A stretch of 64,000 nt of DNA from JBBRHQ01 sp963840235 (GTDB lineage Bacteria; Actinomycetota; Thermoleophilia; Solirubrobacterales; 70-9), in assembly GCA_963840235.1 (NCBI GenBank), contig CAWIYC010000004.1:1-64000 (forward strand), written 5' to 3'. Shown here one piece after another: positions 43,470 to 50,869 of the stretch (its first letter is position 1; each line of letters opens with the position of its first letter). The translations under genes and the position numbers were made by a program. The notes below the pieces were generated by a model. The model had not been told where the DNA came from, did not search any database, and saw nothing but the letters and a program-made list of their open reading frames with translations.

Positions 43470-43542
43470 GGGGCCATAGCTCAGTTGGCAGAGCGCCTGC
43501 TTTGCAAGCAGGAGGTCGCCGGTTCGAATCCGGCTGGCTCCA
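43470..43542 (+). tRNA. tRNA-Ala (anticodon TGC)
   Basis: 73 bases: acceptor GGGGCCA/TGGCTCC with the alanine G3-U70 pair, D stem GCTC/GAGC, anticodon stem CCTGC/GCAGG with loop TTTGCAA (TGC), and T stem GCCGG/CCGGC. The downstream hydrolase remnant (43604) suggests past integration or recombination here too, but I see no partial copies. Confidence 0.95.
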
Positions 43543-43603
43543 CCTCACGCCTGCCCCCAGGCCCAGGTCTTGCCTGGGTGGCCAGGCAGCGAACTCGCTC
43601 GCG

Positions 43604-43800
43604 ACGCCGATCGGCAGCCACCGGATCCGACGCCGGATGTCCTCGGGCGCATCGGCAAGCTCGCGTTCAAGAGGCAGCGCCGCAACCAGGGCGTGACCGA
43701 GATAGTCGAGATCCCCAATCGCGGCCACTCGCTGACCATCGACAGCGGCTGGCGCGAGGTCGCCGGTCAGGCGCTCGCGTTCGTGAAGCGATTCGTCTAG
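43604..43800 (+). pseudogene. C-terminal fragment of an alpha/beta hydrolase
   Basis: About 60 codons with TEIVEIPNRGHSLTIDSGW and ALAFVKRFV to a stop: the end of an alpha/beta hydrolase, with the catalytic His in GHSLTID. The first 200 or more residues are missing, and the fragment starts within 70 bases of the tRNA-Ala 3' end. It converges on the dac gene. Confidence 0.7.
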
Positions 43801-43804
43801 GTCG

Positions 43805-44783
43805 CTAGCGCTCCTGGGCCCGGAAACCGGCCCGAAGCAGCCGCGGCACCTGGTTGATCGGATCCGGCGAGTCGAGCAGGACGACGCCGAGGTGCCGGCC
43901 CCCGCGGCGCTGGGTGATCACGTAGCAGCGCCCGGCGGCATCCGTGAGGCCGGTCTTGACCCCGGTGATCCCGGGACGTCTGCATCGAGATGAAGGGGTT
44001 GATGTTGAAGAGGTCGAGCACGCCGCCCTCGATCGGGAACGGAAGGCGGGCGCGGCGGGTGCCGACGATCCGCCTCACCGTCGGGTTGGCCAGGTCGAGC
44101 CGGGCCAGCGTCGCCAGGTCGAGGGGGCAGGAGTAGTTGTCCGCGTCGACGATGCCGCTGGGGCTGGCGAAGTGCGAGCAGCCGAGGCCCAGCCCGTGGG
44201 CTCGGCGGTTCATCCTGGCGACGAAGCGCCTCTGCGACCGTGCGTCGTGCTGGGCGAGGGCGATGGCGGCGTCGTTGCCGGAGACCAGCATCAGCCCGTA
44301 GAGCAGCGCCCCCAGCCGAACCCGCCTGCCCAGCGGCAGCAGGCCGACGCCGGAACCCTCGTAGTTGACCGCCTGCCGGGTGATCCGGACCAGCTCCCGC
44401 GGCCGGTGGCCCTCGGCGACGATCAGCGCCGTCAGCATCTTCGTCAGGCTGGCGATCGGCAGCTCGCGGCGGGGGTGCAGCTGCCACAGCACCCTGCCGC
44501 TGCGAACGTCGAACAGCAGCCCGGCGCTCGGCTCCTGCTTGAGCCTGATCCCCACCGGCGTCGGCTCCTTGGCCGGGTCGACGGTGAAGCGGGTGCGGAC
44601 CACCGGAGGCGGCCCGTTGACCTTCGGCACGCTTCCTATGACCTCTGGCACAGGGTGGGTGGCCGGCACCACCCCCGCCTGCGCCGCCTGGGTCGCGCCG
44701 TCGTCGTCCCTCCTCACGATCACCACGGCGGAGGCGGTGACCGCGACGATCACCAGAGCTCCGGCGATGATGCGGCCGGCCAT
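43805..44783 (-). CDS. D-alanyl-D-alanine carboxypeptidase, frameshifted before KTG
   Basis: A penicillin-binding protein of the DacA/S11 type, about 325 residues. It has an N-terminal membrane helix (IIAGALVIVAVTASAVVIV), the SxxK motif ASLTKMLTAL, the SxN motif SGNDAA, and then VKTGLTDAAGR. The KTG box lies in another frame: one extra G in a GGG run near 43978 throws the frame off. With the repair the protein ends FRAQER at 43805. It trims peptidoglycan stem peptides. It starts 5 bases after the rhomboid gene stops. Confidence 0.85.
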
Positions 44784-44788
44784 AGCGC

Positions 44789-45661
44789 TCAGGCCGCCAC
44801 GGCGGGGGAGGAGGGAGAGGGCGGGTCGGCGCCGATGCCCGGGCGTCGCAGGGCGAACAGCTTCACGGTCGCCAGGCCGAAGAGGAAGCCGCCGACGTGG
44901 GCGAAGTAGGCGACCCCGCCGCCACCGATGTCGGGCGACGCGACCTGGCCGACCGCAGGCAGGAACTGGAGCACGAACCAGGCCCCGAGCATCGCCCAGG
45001 CCGGGATCTCGACCAGGGTGACGAAGAAGATGAGGAAGATCAGGGTCAGGATCCGGGCCCTGGGTAACAGCAGCAGGTAGGCGCCGAGGACGCCGGCGAC
45101 GGCGCCGCTGGCGCCGATCGTCGGCACGGTCGAACCGGGGTCGAGCACCGACTGGGAGTAGACGGCCACCAGTCCGGCGAGGAGGTAGAAGACCAGGAAC
45201 CTGGCACGGCCCATCGCGTCCTCGATGTTGTTGCCGAAGATCCAGAGGAAGAGCATGTTGAAGAGGATGTGGAGGAAGCCGCCGTGCATGAACATCGAGG
45301 TGAAGGCGGTCACGAGCCAGGGCGCCTCGTCGAGCTGCTCGAACGGCTGCCCGCTCGCCCGAGCCCGGTCGTAGGCCGCCGTTCCCTCGCACACCAGGTC
45401 GGCCTGGGGGCCGGATGAGCCCTCGGTGACGCCGGCGGCGCATTCCTCGCCGGGATGCAGCAGCCGGTAGGGGATGGCCCCGTACTCGACCGAGCGCTCG
45501 TCGCGCTGGTTCAGCCCCAGCCTCTCCAGGGTCGGGCTCGAGTAGCGGTCGGTTGGCGCCCCCAGCTGCCAGATGTAGAAGCCGACGTTGACGAGGATCA
45601 GCACGATCGTGATGATCGGCAGCCGCAGCGTCCGGACGTTGTCCTTGAGCGGGATCGGCAA
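44789..45661 (-). CDS. Rhomboid family intramembrane serine protease
   Basis: 290 residues with six to seven helices. The catalytic Ser is in TIGASGAVAGVLGAY and the His in YFAHVGGFLFGL; the HGGFLHILFNMLFLWIFG block in helix 2 carries the conserved His/Asn. It starts MPIPLKDNVRTLRLP, the typical start of actinobacterial rhomboids. A cysteine-bearing extracytoplasmic loop of about 70 residues follows the first helix. Substrates are unknown. It is co-directional with the carboxypeptidase. Confidence 0.92.
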   Translation of the reverse strand: MPIPLKDNVRTLRLPIITIVLILVNVGFYIWQLGAPTDRYSSPTLERLGLNQRDERSVEYGAIPYRLLHPGEECAAGVTEGSSGPQADLVCEGTAAYDRARASGQPFEQLDEAPWLVTAFTSMFMHGGFLHILFNMLFLWIFGNNIEDAMGRARFLVFYLLAGLVAVYSQSVLDPGSTVPTIGASGAVAGVLGAYLLLLPRARILTLIFLIFFVTLVEIPAWAMLGAWFVLQFLPAVGQVASPDIGGGGVAYFAHVGGFLFGLATVKLFALRRPGIGADPPSPSSPAVAA

Positions 45662-45687
45662 GGAGCGGTCGAGCCTACACTTGGCCC

Positions 45688-46389
45688 ATGGCGAAACAGC
45701 CGACCGCGGATCCCTGGACCGACACCGACGTGATCGACGAGCGCGCCCCGCGCACCAACCAATCGGTGGTGGCGCTGACGGCTCTGCTGGCGGCGATCGC
45801 CGGCTGGCCCTGGCTGTGGGCGTTGATGGGGATCCAGCTGGGGATCGGCCTCACTCTCGGGCGCCGCTTCTGCCTGCCCTGCCTCGCCTACTTCAAGCTG
45901 ATCCAGCCGCGCTTCGGCGAGGGGCCCCTGGAGGACTCGCGCCCGCCAAGGCTGGCGAACATCATGGGCTTCGTCTTCCTCACCGCCGCCGCCGCCCTCT
46001 GGTGGCTCGGGGCCGAGACAGCGGCGACGGCGCTCGGCCTCCTCGTCGCGGCGCTTGCCCTGCTGGCGTCGACCACCGGGTTCTGCGCGGGTTGCGAGAT
46101 CTACCGGCTCGGCGCCCGCCTCCGCGGGATCTCCCCCCGCCACCACGACCGCCTCGACCCCCGGGACCTCGGCGCCGGCGCCGGGGAGAGCGGCTTCGTC
46201 CTCTTCACCCACCCCCTCTGCTCCGATTGCCGCGACTGGGAGCGGCGGCTGCGCGGCGAGAGCGAGGAGCTGGTCAAGCTCGACGTCCGCGACCGCCCCG
46301 ACCTCGCCCGCAAGTACGGGATCTCGGTCGTGCCCGCGGTCTTCTCCGTCGACGCCGACGGCACCGTGCTCGAGCGGCTCGCCCCCTGA
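45688..46389 (+). CDS. DUF4395 membrane domain fused to a thioredoxin-like domain
   Basis: 233 residues. The N-terminal 140 residues are DUF4395: NQSVVALTALLAAIAGWP, helices, and two conserved Cys pairs RRFCLPCLAYF and TTGFCAGCEIYRLG. The last 70 residues are thioredoxin-like with active site PLCSDCRDW and a cis-Pro region SVVPAVFSVD. DUF4395 proteins often sit beside thioredoxins; here both are one chain. It probably moves electrons across the membrane to a periplasmic thiol partner. It converges on lipA with 6 bases between stops. Confidence 0.8.
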   Translation: MAKQPTADPWTDTDVIDERAPRTNQSVVALTALLAAIAGWPWLWALMGIQLGIGLTLGRRFCLPCLAYFKLIQPRFGEGPLEDSRPPRLANIMGFVFLTAAAALWWLGAETAATALGLLVAALALLASTTGFCAGCEIYRLGARLRGISPRHHDRLDPRDLGAGAGESGFVLFTHPLCSDCRDWERRLRGESEELVKLDVRDRPDLARKYGISVVPAVFSVDADGTVLERLAP

Positions 46390-46395
46390 GATCCG

Positions 46396-47355
46396 CTAGC
46401 CGGCGAGGGCGGCGCGTTCGGGCATCTGCTCGTCGGCGTGGTAGCTGGAGCGGACCAGCGGCCCGGCGGCGACGGACTCGAAGCCGAGATCGTAGGCGGC
46501 GCGCTCGAGCGCCGAAAACTCCTCTGGGTGCCAGTAGCGGGCGACCGGCAGATGGTTCTCGGTCGGACGCAGGTACTGGCCGACGGTCAGGACCTGGACC
46601 CGGTGCTCGCGCAGGATCCCGAAGGTCTCGACCATCTCGTCGAACTCCTCGCCGAGGCCGACCATCAGCCCCGACTTGGTGACGACACCCTCGCCCCCGA
46701 TCTCCTTGGCCATCCTCAGGACCCGAGCCGAGCGCAGGAACTTCGAGCCTCGCCGGGCCTTGGGGTAGAGCCTCGGCACCGTCTCGACGTTGTGGTTGAA
46801 GACGTCGGGCCTCTCGCTGATCACCTTCGCCAGCGGCATCTCCTGGCCACGGAAATCGGGGGTGAGGACCTCGACCCGGCAGCCTGGGGCCATCATCCGC
46901 ACCGAGCGGATCACGCCGACGAAGGCGCCGGCGCCGTAATCGGGGAGGTCGTCGCGGTCGACCGAGGTGATCACGGCGTGGCGCAGCCCCATCCTCTTGA
47001 CCTGGTTTGCGACCCGCAGCGGCTCCAGCGGGTCGTTGAAGCTCGGCTTTCCCGTCTGCACGTTGCAGAAACCGCAGCGGCGGGTGCAGACGTCGCCGAG
47101 GATCATGAAGGTCGCCGTTCCCCGCTCCCAGCACTCGCCGACGTTGGGGCAGTTGGCCTCCTCGCAGACGGTGTGAAGCCCGTCGGCGTGGATCATCGAC
47201 TTCAACCGCCGGTAGGTCGGACCTCCGGGGGCCGGGACCTTGAGCCACGGCGGCTTGCGGTGCCGGAACCCGACCAGTCCCTCGCCCTCGACCACCGCGC
47301 CGCCCGGGTTGGAGCGGGAGCGGGTGACGTGGATGCGTTCGCTGACGTCGGCCAT
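46396..47355 (-). CDS. lipA: Lipoyl synthase
   Basis: 319 residues. This radical SAM enzyme inserts two sulfurs into octanoyl-lysine of lipoyl domains, consuming its auxiliary iron-sulfur cluster. The radical SAM cluster is CTRRCGFC; the auxiliary cluster cysteines are in CEEANCPNVGEC, and the C-terminal RSSYHADE carries the Ser ligand. Motifs TSVDRDDLPDYG and NHNVETVPRLY are normal. It is the last gene of the PDH operon and follows lipB by 6 bases. Confidence 0.96.
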   Translation of the reverse strand: MADVSERIHVTRSRSNPGGAVVEGEGLVGFRHRKPPWLKVPAPGGPTYRRLKSMIHADGLHTVCEEANCPNVGECWERGTATFMILGDVCTRRCGFCNVQTGKPSFNDPLEPLRVANQVKRMGLRHAVITSVDRDDLPDYGAGAFVGVIRSVRMMAPGCRVEVLTPDFRGQEMPLAKVISERPDVFNHNVETVPRLYPKARRGSKFLRSARVLRMAKEIGGEGVVTKSGLMVGLGEEFDEMVETFGILREHRVQVLTVGQYLRPTENHLPVARYWHPEEFSALERAAYDLGFESVAAGPLVRSSYHADEQMPERAALAG

Positions 47356-47361
47356 CGGCGC

Positions 47362-48102
47362 CTACGGTAGCGCCCCCGACGCCACCTCCCGTGCCGCCGC
47401 CTCCGGGCCGCTGCCCCGCTCTCCCAGCCATTCCGGGGCAACGTTCTCAAGGGGACGTCCCAGCTCGGACCCGAAGTGCCTGCCGACGCAGGCCGAGAAG
47501 GCGGCGAAATCCTGCTCGGCGCCGAGCTCGCGGCTGACCGAAGTCATGCGGCAATCGTCAATCCCGCAGGGGACGATCCACTCGAACGGCTGCAGGTCGT
47601 TGTTGACGTTGATCGCCAGTCCGTGAGTGGTGACTCCGCGGCTGACGTGGATCCCGATCGAGCCGATCTTGCGCGGGGCGCCCTCGCCCTCGACCCAGAC
47701 CCCGGTCAACCCCTTGATCGTTCCCGCCCCGACCCCGAACTCCGCCAGCGCTCCGATCATCACCCGCTCGAGAGCGCGGACGAAGGCGTGGACGTCATTC
47801 TCGAGCGGCTGCAGCGAAACCACCGGGTATGCGACCAGCTGGCCTGGGCCGTGGTAGGTGACTCGGCCGCCGCGGTCGGTGTCACGGACCTCGATCCCCT
47901 GCGCCTCGTACCAGGAGGTGCCCATCGGCAACTCGGCGGCCTCGCTGCGCCGCCCGCGGGTGTAGACGGGCGGGTGCTCGAGCAGCAGCAGCGTGTCCGG
48001 GACTTCGCCTCGCTGCCTCGCCGCCGCTATCCGGCGCTGGGCCTCGCGGGCTTCCTCGTAGGGCACGAGCCCCAAATCGACCACCCGGAGCGGCTCGCTC
48101 AT
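47362..48102 (-). CDS. lipB: Lipoyl(octanoyl) transferase
   Basis: 246 residues from ATG 48102. It moves octanoate from ACP to lipoyl domains. The blocks LLLEHPPVYTRGRR, GGRVTYHGPGQLVAYPV, RKIGSIGIHVSRGVTTHG (catalytic Lys) and IVPCGIDDCRMTSV (catalytic Cys) are present. Its ATG overlaps the stop of the repeat protein (ATGA), so the two are translationally coupled. A short basic/acidic tail of about 25 residues follows the domain. Confidence 0.95.
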   Translation of the reverse strand: MSEPLRVVDLGLVPYEEAREAQRRIAAARQRGEVPDTLLLLEHPPVYTRGRRSEAAELPMGTSWYEAQGIEVRDTDRGGRVTYHGPGQLVAYPVVSLQPLENDVHAFVRALERVMIGALAEFGVGAGTIKGLTGVWVEGEGAPRKIGSIGIHVSRGVTTHGLAINVNNDLQPFEWIVPCGIDDCRMTSVSRELGAEQDFAAFSACVGRHFGSELGRPLENVAPEWLGERGSGPEAAAREVASGALP

Positions 48103-48557
48103 CCCCGAACCCTGGCACGCCAGGAGCGCCGGGGACGAGGGGAACGTCCCACGCCGACGCGCCCGACCTCGCCCCGCAGCCCGACGCAGCCGACGCAGCC
48201 CACACATTCGACGCAGTCCACACACCCGACGCAGGCGACGCAGCGGACGCAGCGGACGCAGGCGAACGTCAGGGCGCTGCCGGCGACCGCGACGCCGAAC
48301 GCCGTGGCCGCGGAGCCGGCGACGGCGACGCTGAGGATCGTCGCCGCGCTCCCGGCCACAGCCACGCTCAGGGCCGTCCCGGCGCTGCCGGCGACGGCGA
48401 CGCTGTCGCTGGTGGCGGCGCTGCCGGCCACCCAGACGCTGCGCCGGGTCGCGATGCTGCCCGCGACCCAGGTGCTCTGGCGGGTATCGCTGCTTCCGGC
48501 AACGGCCGCGCCCCCGTTTGCCGCTGCAGCCTCGGCGATGGCCTGCTCAGAGCGCAA
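48099..48557 (-). CDS. 12-residue-repeat protein with a Cys-Val-X ladder
   Basis: 152 residues, unknown family. Residues 16-99 are seven 12-residue repeats of the form SVAVAGSAATxx (36-bp DNA repeats). Residues 100-126 are nine Cys-Val-X triplets with Cys at 100, 103, 106 and so on to 124. A basic Arg-rich tail follows (GRSPRPRRSWRARVRG). There is no signal peptide. The regular spacing suggests a beta-solenoid with a stacked cysteine row, able to bind metal or an iron-sulfur cluster. The TTG start lies inside the pdhC end, and the stop overlaps the lipB ATG, so it is made with the E2 and lipoylation enzymes. Confidence 0.75.
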   Translation of the reverse strand: MRSEQAIAEAAAANGGAAVAGSSDTRQSTWVAGSIATRRSVWVAGSAATSDSVAVAGSAGTALSVAVAGSAATILSVAVAGSAATAFGVAVAGSALTFACVRCVRCVACVGCVDCVECVGCVGCVGLRGEVGRVGVGRSPRPRRSWRARVRG

Positions 48558-49821
48558 GGGAGACCGGCTCCTCCAGCAGCGTCCGGATCCTGGCCAGGAA
48601 CTCCGCCCCGTCGGAGCCGTAGAGGATGCGGTGGTCGCAGGCCAGGGTCACCGCCATCAGATGCGCGGTTGTGATCTCGCCCTCGCGGGCCACGGGGGTC
48701 TCGGTTATCGCCCCGACGGCGAGGATGCCGGCCTGGGGGGTGTTGATGACGGCGGCGAAGTTCTCGATTCCGAACATCCCCAGATTGGAGACGGTGAAGG
48801 TGCCGCCCGAGAGCTCGGGCGGGGTGATCTGCCCGTCGCGCACCCGCGCCGCCAGCGCCCGTGTCTCGGTGGCGATCCGGCGCAGCCCCTTGGAGTCGGC
48901 GTCGAACACGGTCGGCACCACCAGCGCGTCCTGTCCGGCGACGGCGACGCCGACGTTGACCCGCGAGTACAGCTCGAAGCGTCCGTCGCGGTAGGCCCCG
49001 TTGGCGCGGGGGAACTCGCGCAGCGCCAGAGCGGCGGCCTTGACCACCATGTCGTTGTAGGAGGGCACGACCTCGCCCTCACCGGCGGCGGCCTTGATCG
49101 CCGTCCGCGCCTCGACGCAGCGGCTCATGTCGATCGAGGCCTGCAGGTAGAAGTGCGGCGCGGTCGCCTTCGACTCCGCCATCCGCCGCGCCACCGTCGC
49201 CTGCAGCTTGGTCAGCTCCTCATAGGTTGCCTGGCCCTTGGCGGTCTCCGCCGGCTCGGCCGCGCCGGGCGTGGCTGGAGCCGGGGCGGCGGCGGGCGCT
49301 GCGGCGCCGGCCCGCTCGACGTCGGCCTTGACGATCCGCCCCCCCGGCCCGGAGCCCGTGAGCGAGGAGAGGTCGAGGCCCTTCTCGGCGGCAATCCGGC
49401 GCGCGATAGGCGACGCCTTCACCCGCCCGTCCGCAGAGGCTTCTGCTCCATTCGTCACTGGGGGGGCGGTCGAAGCTGTCGCGGGCGACGGAACGGCCGG
49501 AGTGGCCGGGGCCGGGGCCGCCCCGCCGGAAGACTGTGCTTTCGCCGGAGTGGCCCCGGCCCCGGCATCACCTGCCGCCGTCTCGCCGGCCTCGCCCACC
49601 CGCGCTATCACCTCGCCGATCGGCAGCGTCTCGCCTTCGCCGGCGACAAGCTCGATAAGGGTCCCGGCGGCGTCGGACTCATAGACCATGTTCGCCTTGT
49701 CGGTCTCGATCTCGACCAGCTCCTCGCCGACCGCGACCTCGTCGCCGACCGACTTGATCCAGCGCAGGATCGTCCCCTCCTCCATCGAGTCCGAGAGCCG
49801 CGGCATGACCAAATCTTTCAC
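48547..49821 (-). CDS. pdhC: Dihydrolipoyl acyltransferase (E2) of pyruvate dehydrogenase
   Basis: 424 residues: one lipoyl domain (1-80) with the lipoyl lysine in EIETDKANM, an Ala/Pro linker, a peripheral-subunit-binding domain (SPIARRIAAEKGLDLSSLTG, about 135-170), a second linker and the catalytic domain to the end. The catalytic-loop motif is DHRILYGSDGAEF; the Asp of the classic DHRxxDG is Tyr here, a variant I have seen in actinobacterial E2s. It transfers acetyl from lipoyl to CoA. It lies 58 bases after pdhB. Confidence 0.93.
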   Translation of the reverse strand: MKDLVMPRLSDSMEEGTILRWIKSVGDEVAVGEELVEIETDKANMVYESDAAGTLIELVAGEGETLPIGEVIARVGEAGETAAGDAGAGATPAKAQSSGGAAPAPATPAVPSPATASTAPPVTNGAEASADGRVKASPIARRIAAEKGLDLSSLTGSGPGGRIVKADVERAGAAAPAAAPAPATPGAAEPAETAKGQATYEELTKLQATVARRMAESKATAPHFYLQASIDMSRCVEARTAIKAAAGEGEVVPSYNDMVVKAAALALREFPRANGAYRDGRFELYSRVNVGVAVAGQDALVVPTVFDADSKGLRRIATETRALAARVRDGQITPPELSGGTFTVSNLGMFGIENFAAVINTPQAGILAVGAITETPVAREGEITTAHLMAVTLACDHRILYGSDGAEFLARIRTLLEEPVSLAL

Positions 49822-49879
49822 GGCATCTCCTCGGCTTCGCGTCCGGGGATGCCGTGGTGGCGCCGACCCTGCTCACGCG

Positions 49880-50869
49880 TCATCGGGCGCCCTCCAGCGT
49901 CGACAGCACGGCCTGGATCACGTGCTCCTCGTGCGGGATCGCTGCCTGCTCGAGCCGCTTCGAGTAGGGCATCGGCACGTCGGCGCCGGTGATCCGCTGC
50001 ACCGGGGCGTCGAGGTGGTCGAATGCCTGCTCGGTGATCAGCGCCGCCAGGTTGGCCCCGACGCCGCCGTGGGGCCAGCCCTCCTCGATGATCACCGCCC
50101 GGTTGGTCTTGCGCACCGACTCCAGGATCGTGTCGAGATCGAGCGGGCGCAGGGTGCGCGGGTCGATCACCTCCGCCTCGACTCCATGCTCGTGGGAGAG
50201 CTGCTTGGCCGCGCGTTCGGCGACCAGCGCCATCTTCAGGATCCCGATCACGGTCACGTCCGAGCCCTCCCGGCGAACCGCCGCCTCGCCGAAGCGCAGC
50301 AGCTCGTCGCCGTTCTCGGGGACCTCGCCGCGGGCGCCGTAGAGGGTCTCGTGCTCGATGAAGACGACCGGGTTGTCATCGCGGATCGCCGCCTTCAGCA
50401 GCGCCTTGCCGTCGGCCGGCGTCGAGGGGCAGGCGACCAGCAGGCCCGGGACCTGGAGGAACATCGCCTCGAAGCTGTGCGAGTGGGTGGGTCCGAGCTG
50501 GTGCCCGCCGCCGCCGGGCATGCGGATGACCATCGGCACCCGCACCTTGCCGTTGAACATGTACGGGATCGAGGCGGCGTGGTTGATGATCATGTCGAAG
50601 GCAAGCAGCGAGAAGTTGACCGTCATCAGTTCGACCACCGGCCTCAGCCCGCCCATCGCTGCGCCGACCCCGATGCCGACGATCGTGTTCTCGGAGATCG
50701 GCGTGTCCCGCACCCGGCGCTCACCGAACTCGTCCAGCAGCCCCTCGGTCACCTTGAAGGCGCCCTGGAAGACGCCGACGTCCTCGCCCATCACGAACAC
50801 CGACTCGTCGCGGCGCATCTCCTCCGCCATCGCGTCGCGCAGCGCCTCACGCATCCGCACTGAGCTCAC
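49880..50869 (-). CDS. pdhB: Pyruvate dehydrogenase E1 component, beta subunit
   Basis: 329 residues, normal length. VFVMGEDVGVFQGAFKVTEG at the start, RVRDTPISENTIVGIGVGAA, PGGGGHQLGPTHSHSFEA and the C-terminal transketolase domain (IIEEGWPHGGVGAN) match the PDH/BCKDH E1-beta family. It forms the alpha2beta2 E1 with pdhA, which decarboxylates pyruvate with TPP. Start and stop overlap pdhA by ATGA. A branched-chain substrate cannot be excluded from sequence alone. Confidence 0.93.
   Translation of the reverse strand: MSSVRMREALRDAMAEEMRRDESVFVMGEDVGVFQGAFKVTEGLLDEFGERRVRDTPISENTIVGIGVGAAMGGLRPVVELMTVNFSLLAFDMIINHAASIPYMFNGKVRVPMVIRMPGGGGHQLGPTHSHSFEAMFLQVPGLLVACPSTPADGKALLKAAIRDDNPVVFIEHETLYGARGEVPENGDELLRFGEAAVRREGSDVTVIGILKMALVAERAAKQLSHEHGVEAEVIDPRTLRPLDLDTILESVRKTNRAVIIEEGWPHGGVGANLAALITEQAFDHLDAPVQRITGADVPMPYSKRLEQAAIPHEEHVIQAVLSTLEGAR

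Noticed and set aside
48180..48540. Tandem 36-bp repeats as a possible CRISPR array
   Set aside because: The repeats are directly adjacent with no spacers and are in frame within a coding sequence; no cas genes are near.
47476..49992. Long plus-strand open frame of 838 codons opposite lipB, the repeat gene and pdhC
   Set aside because: It is the high-GC shadow of the minus-strand operon; the Thr/Gln and Ala/Thr repeats in it are the reverse reading of the 36-bp repeats.
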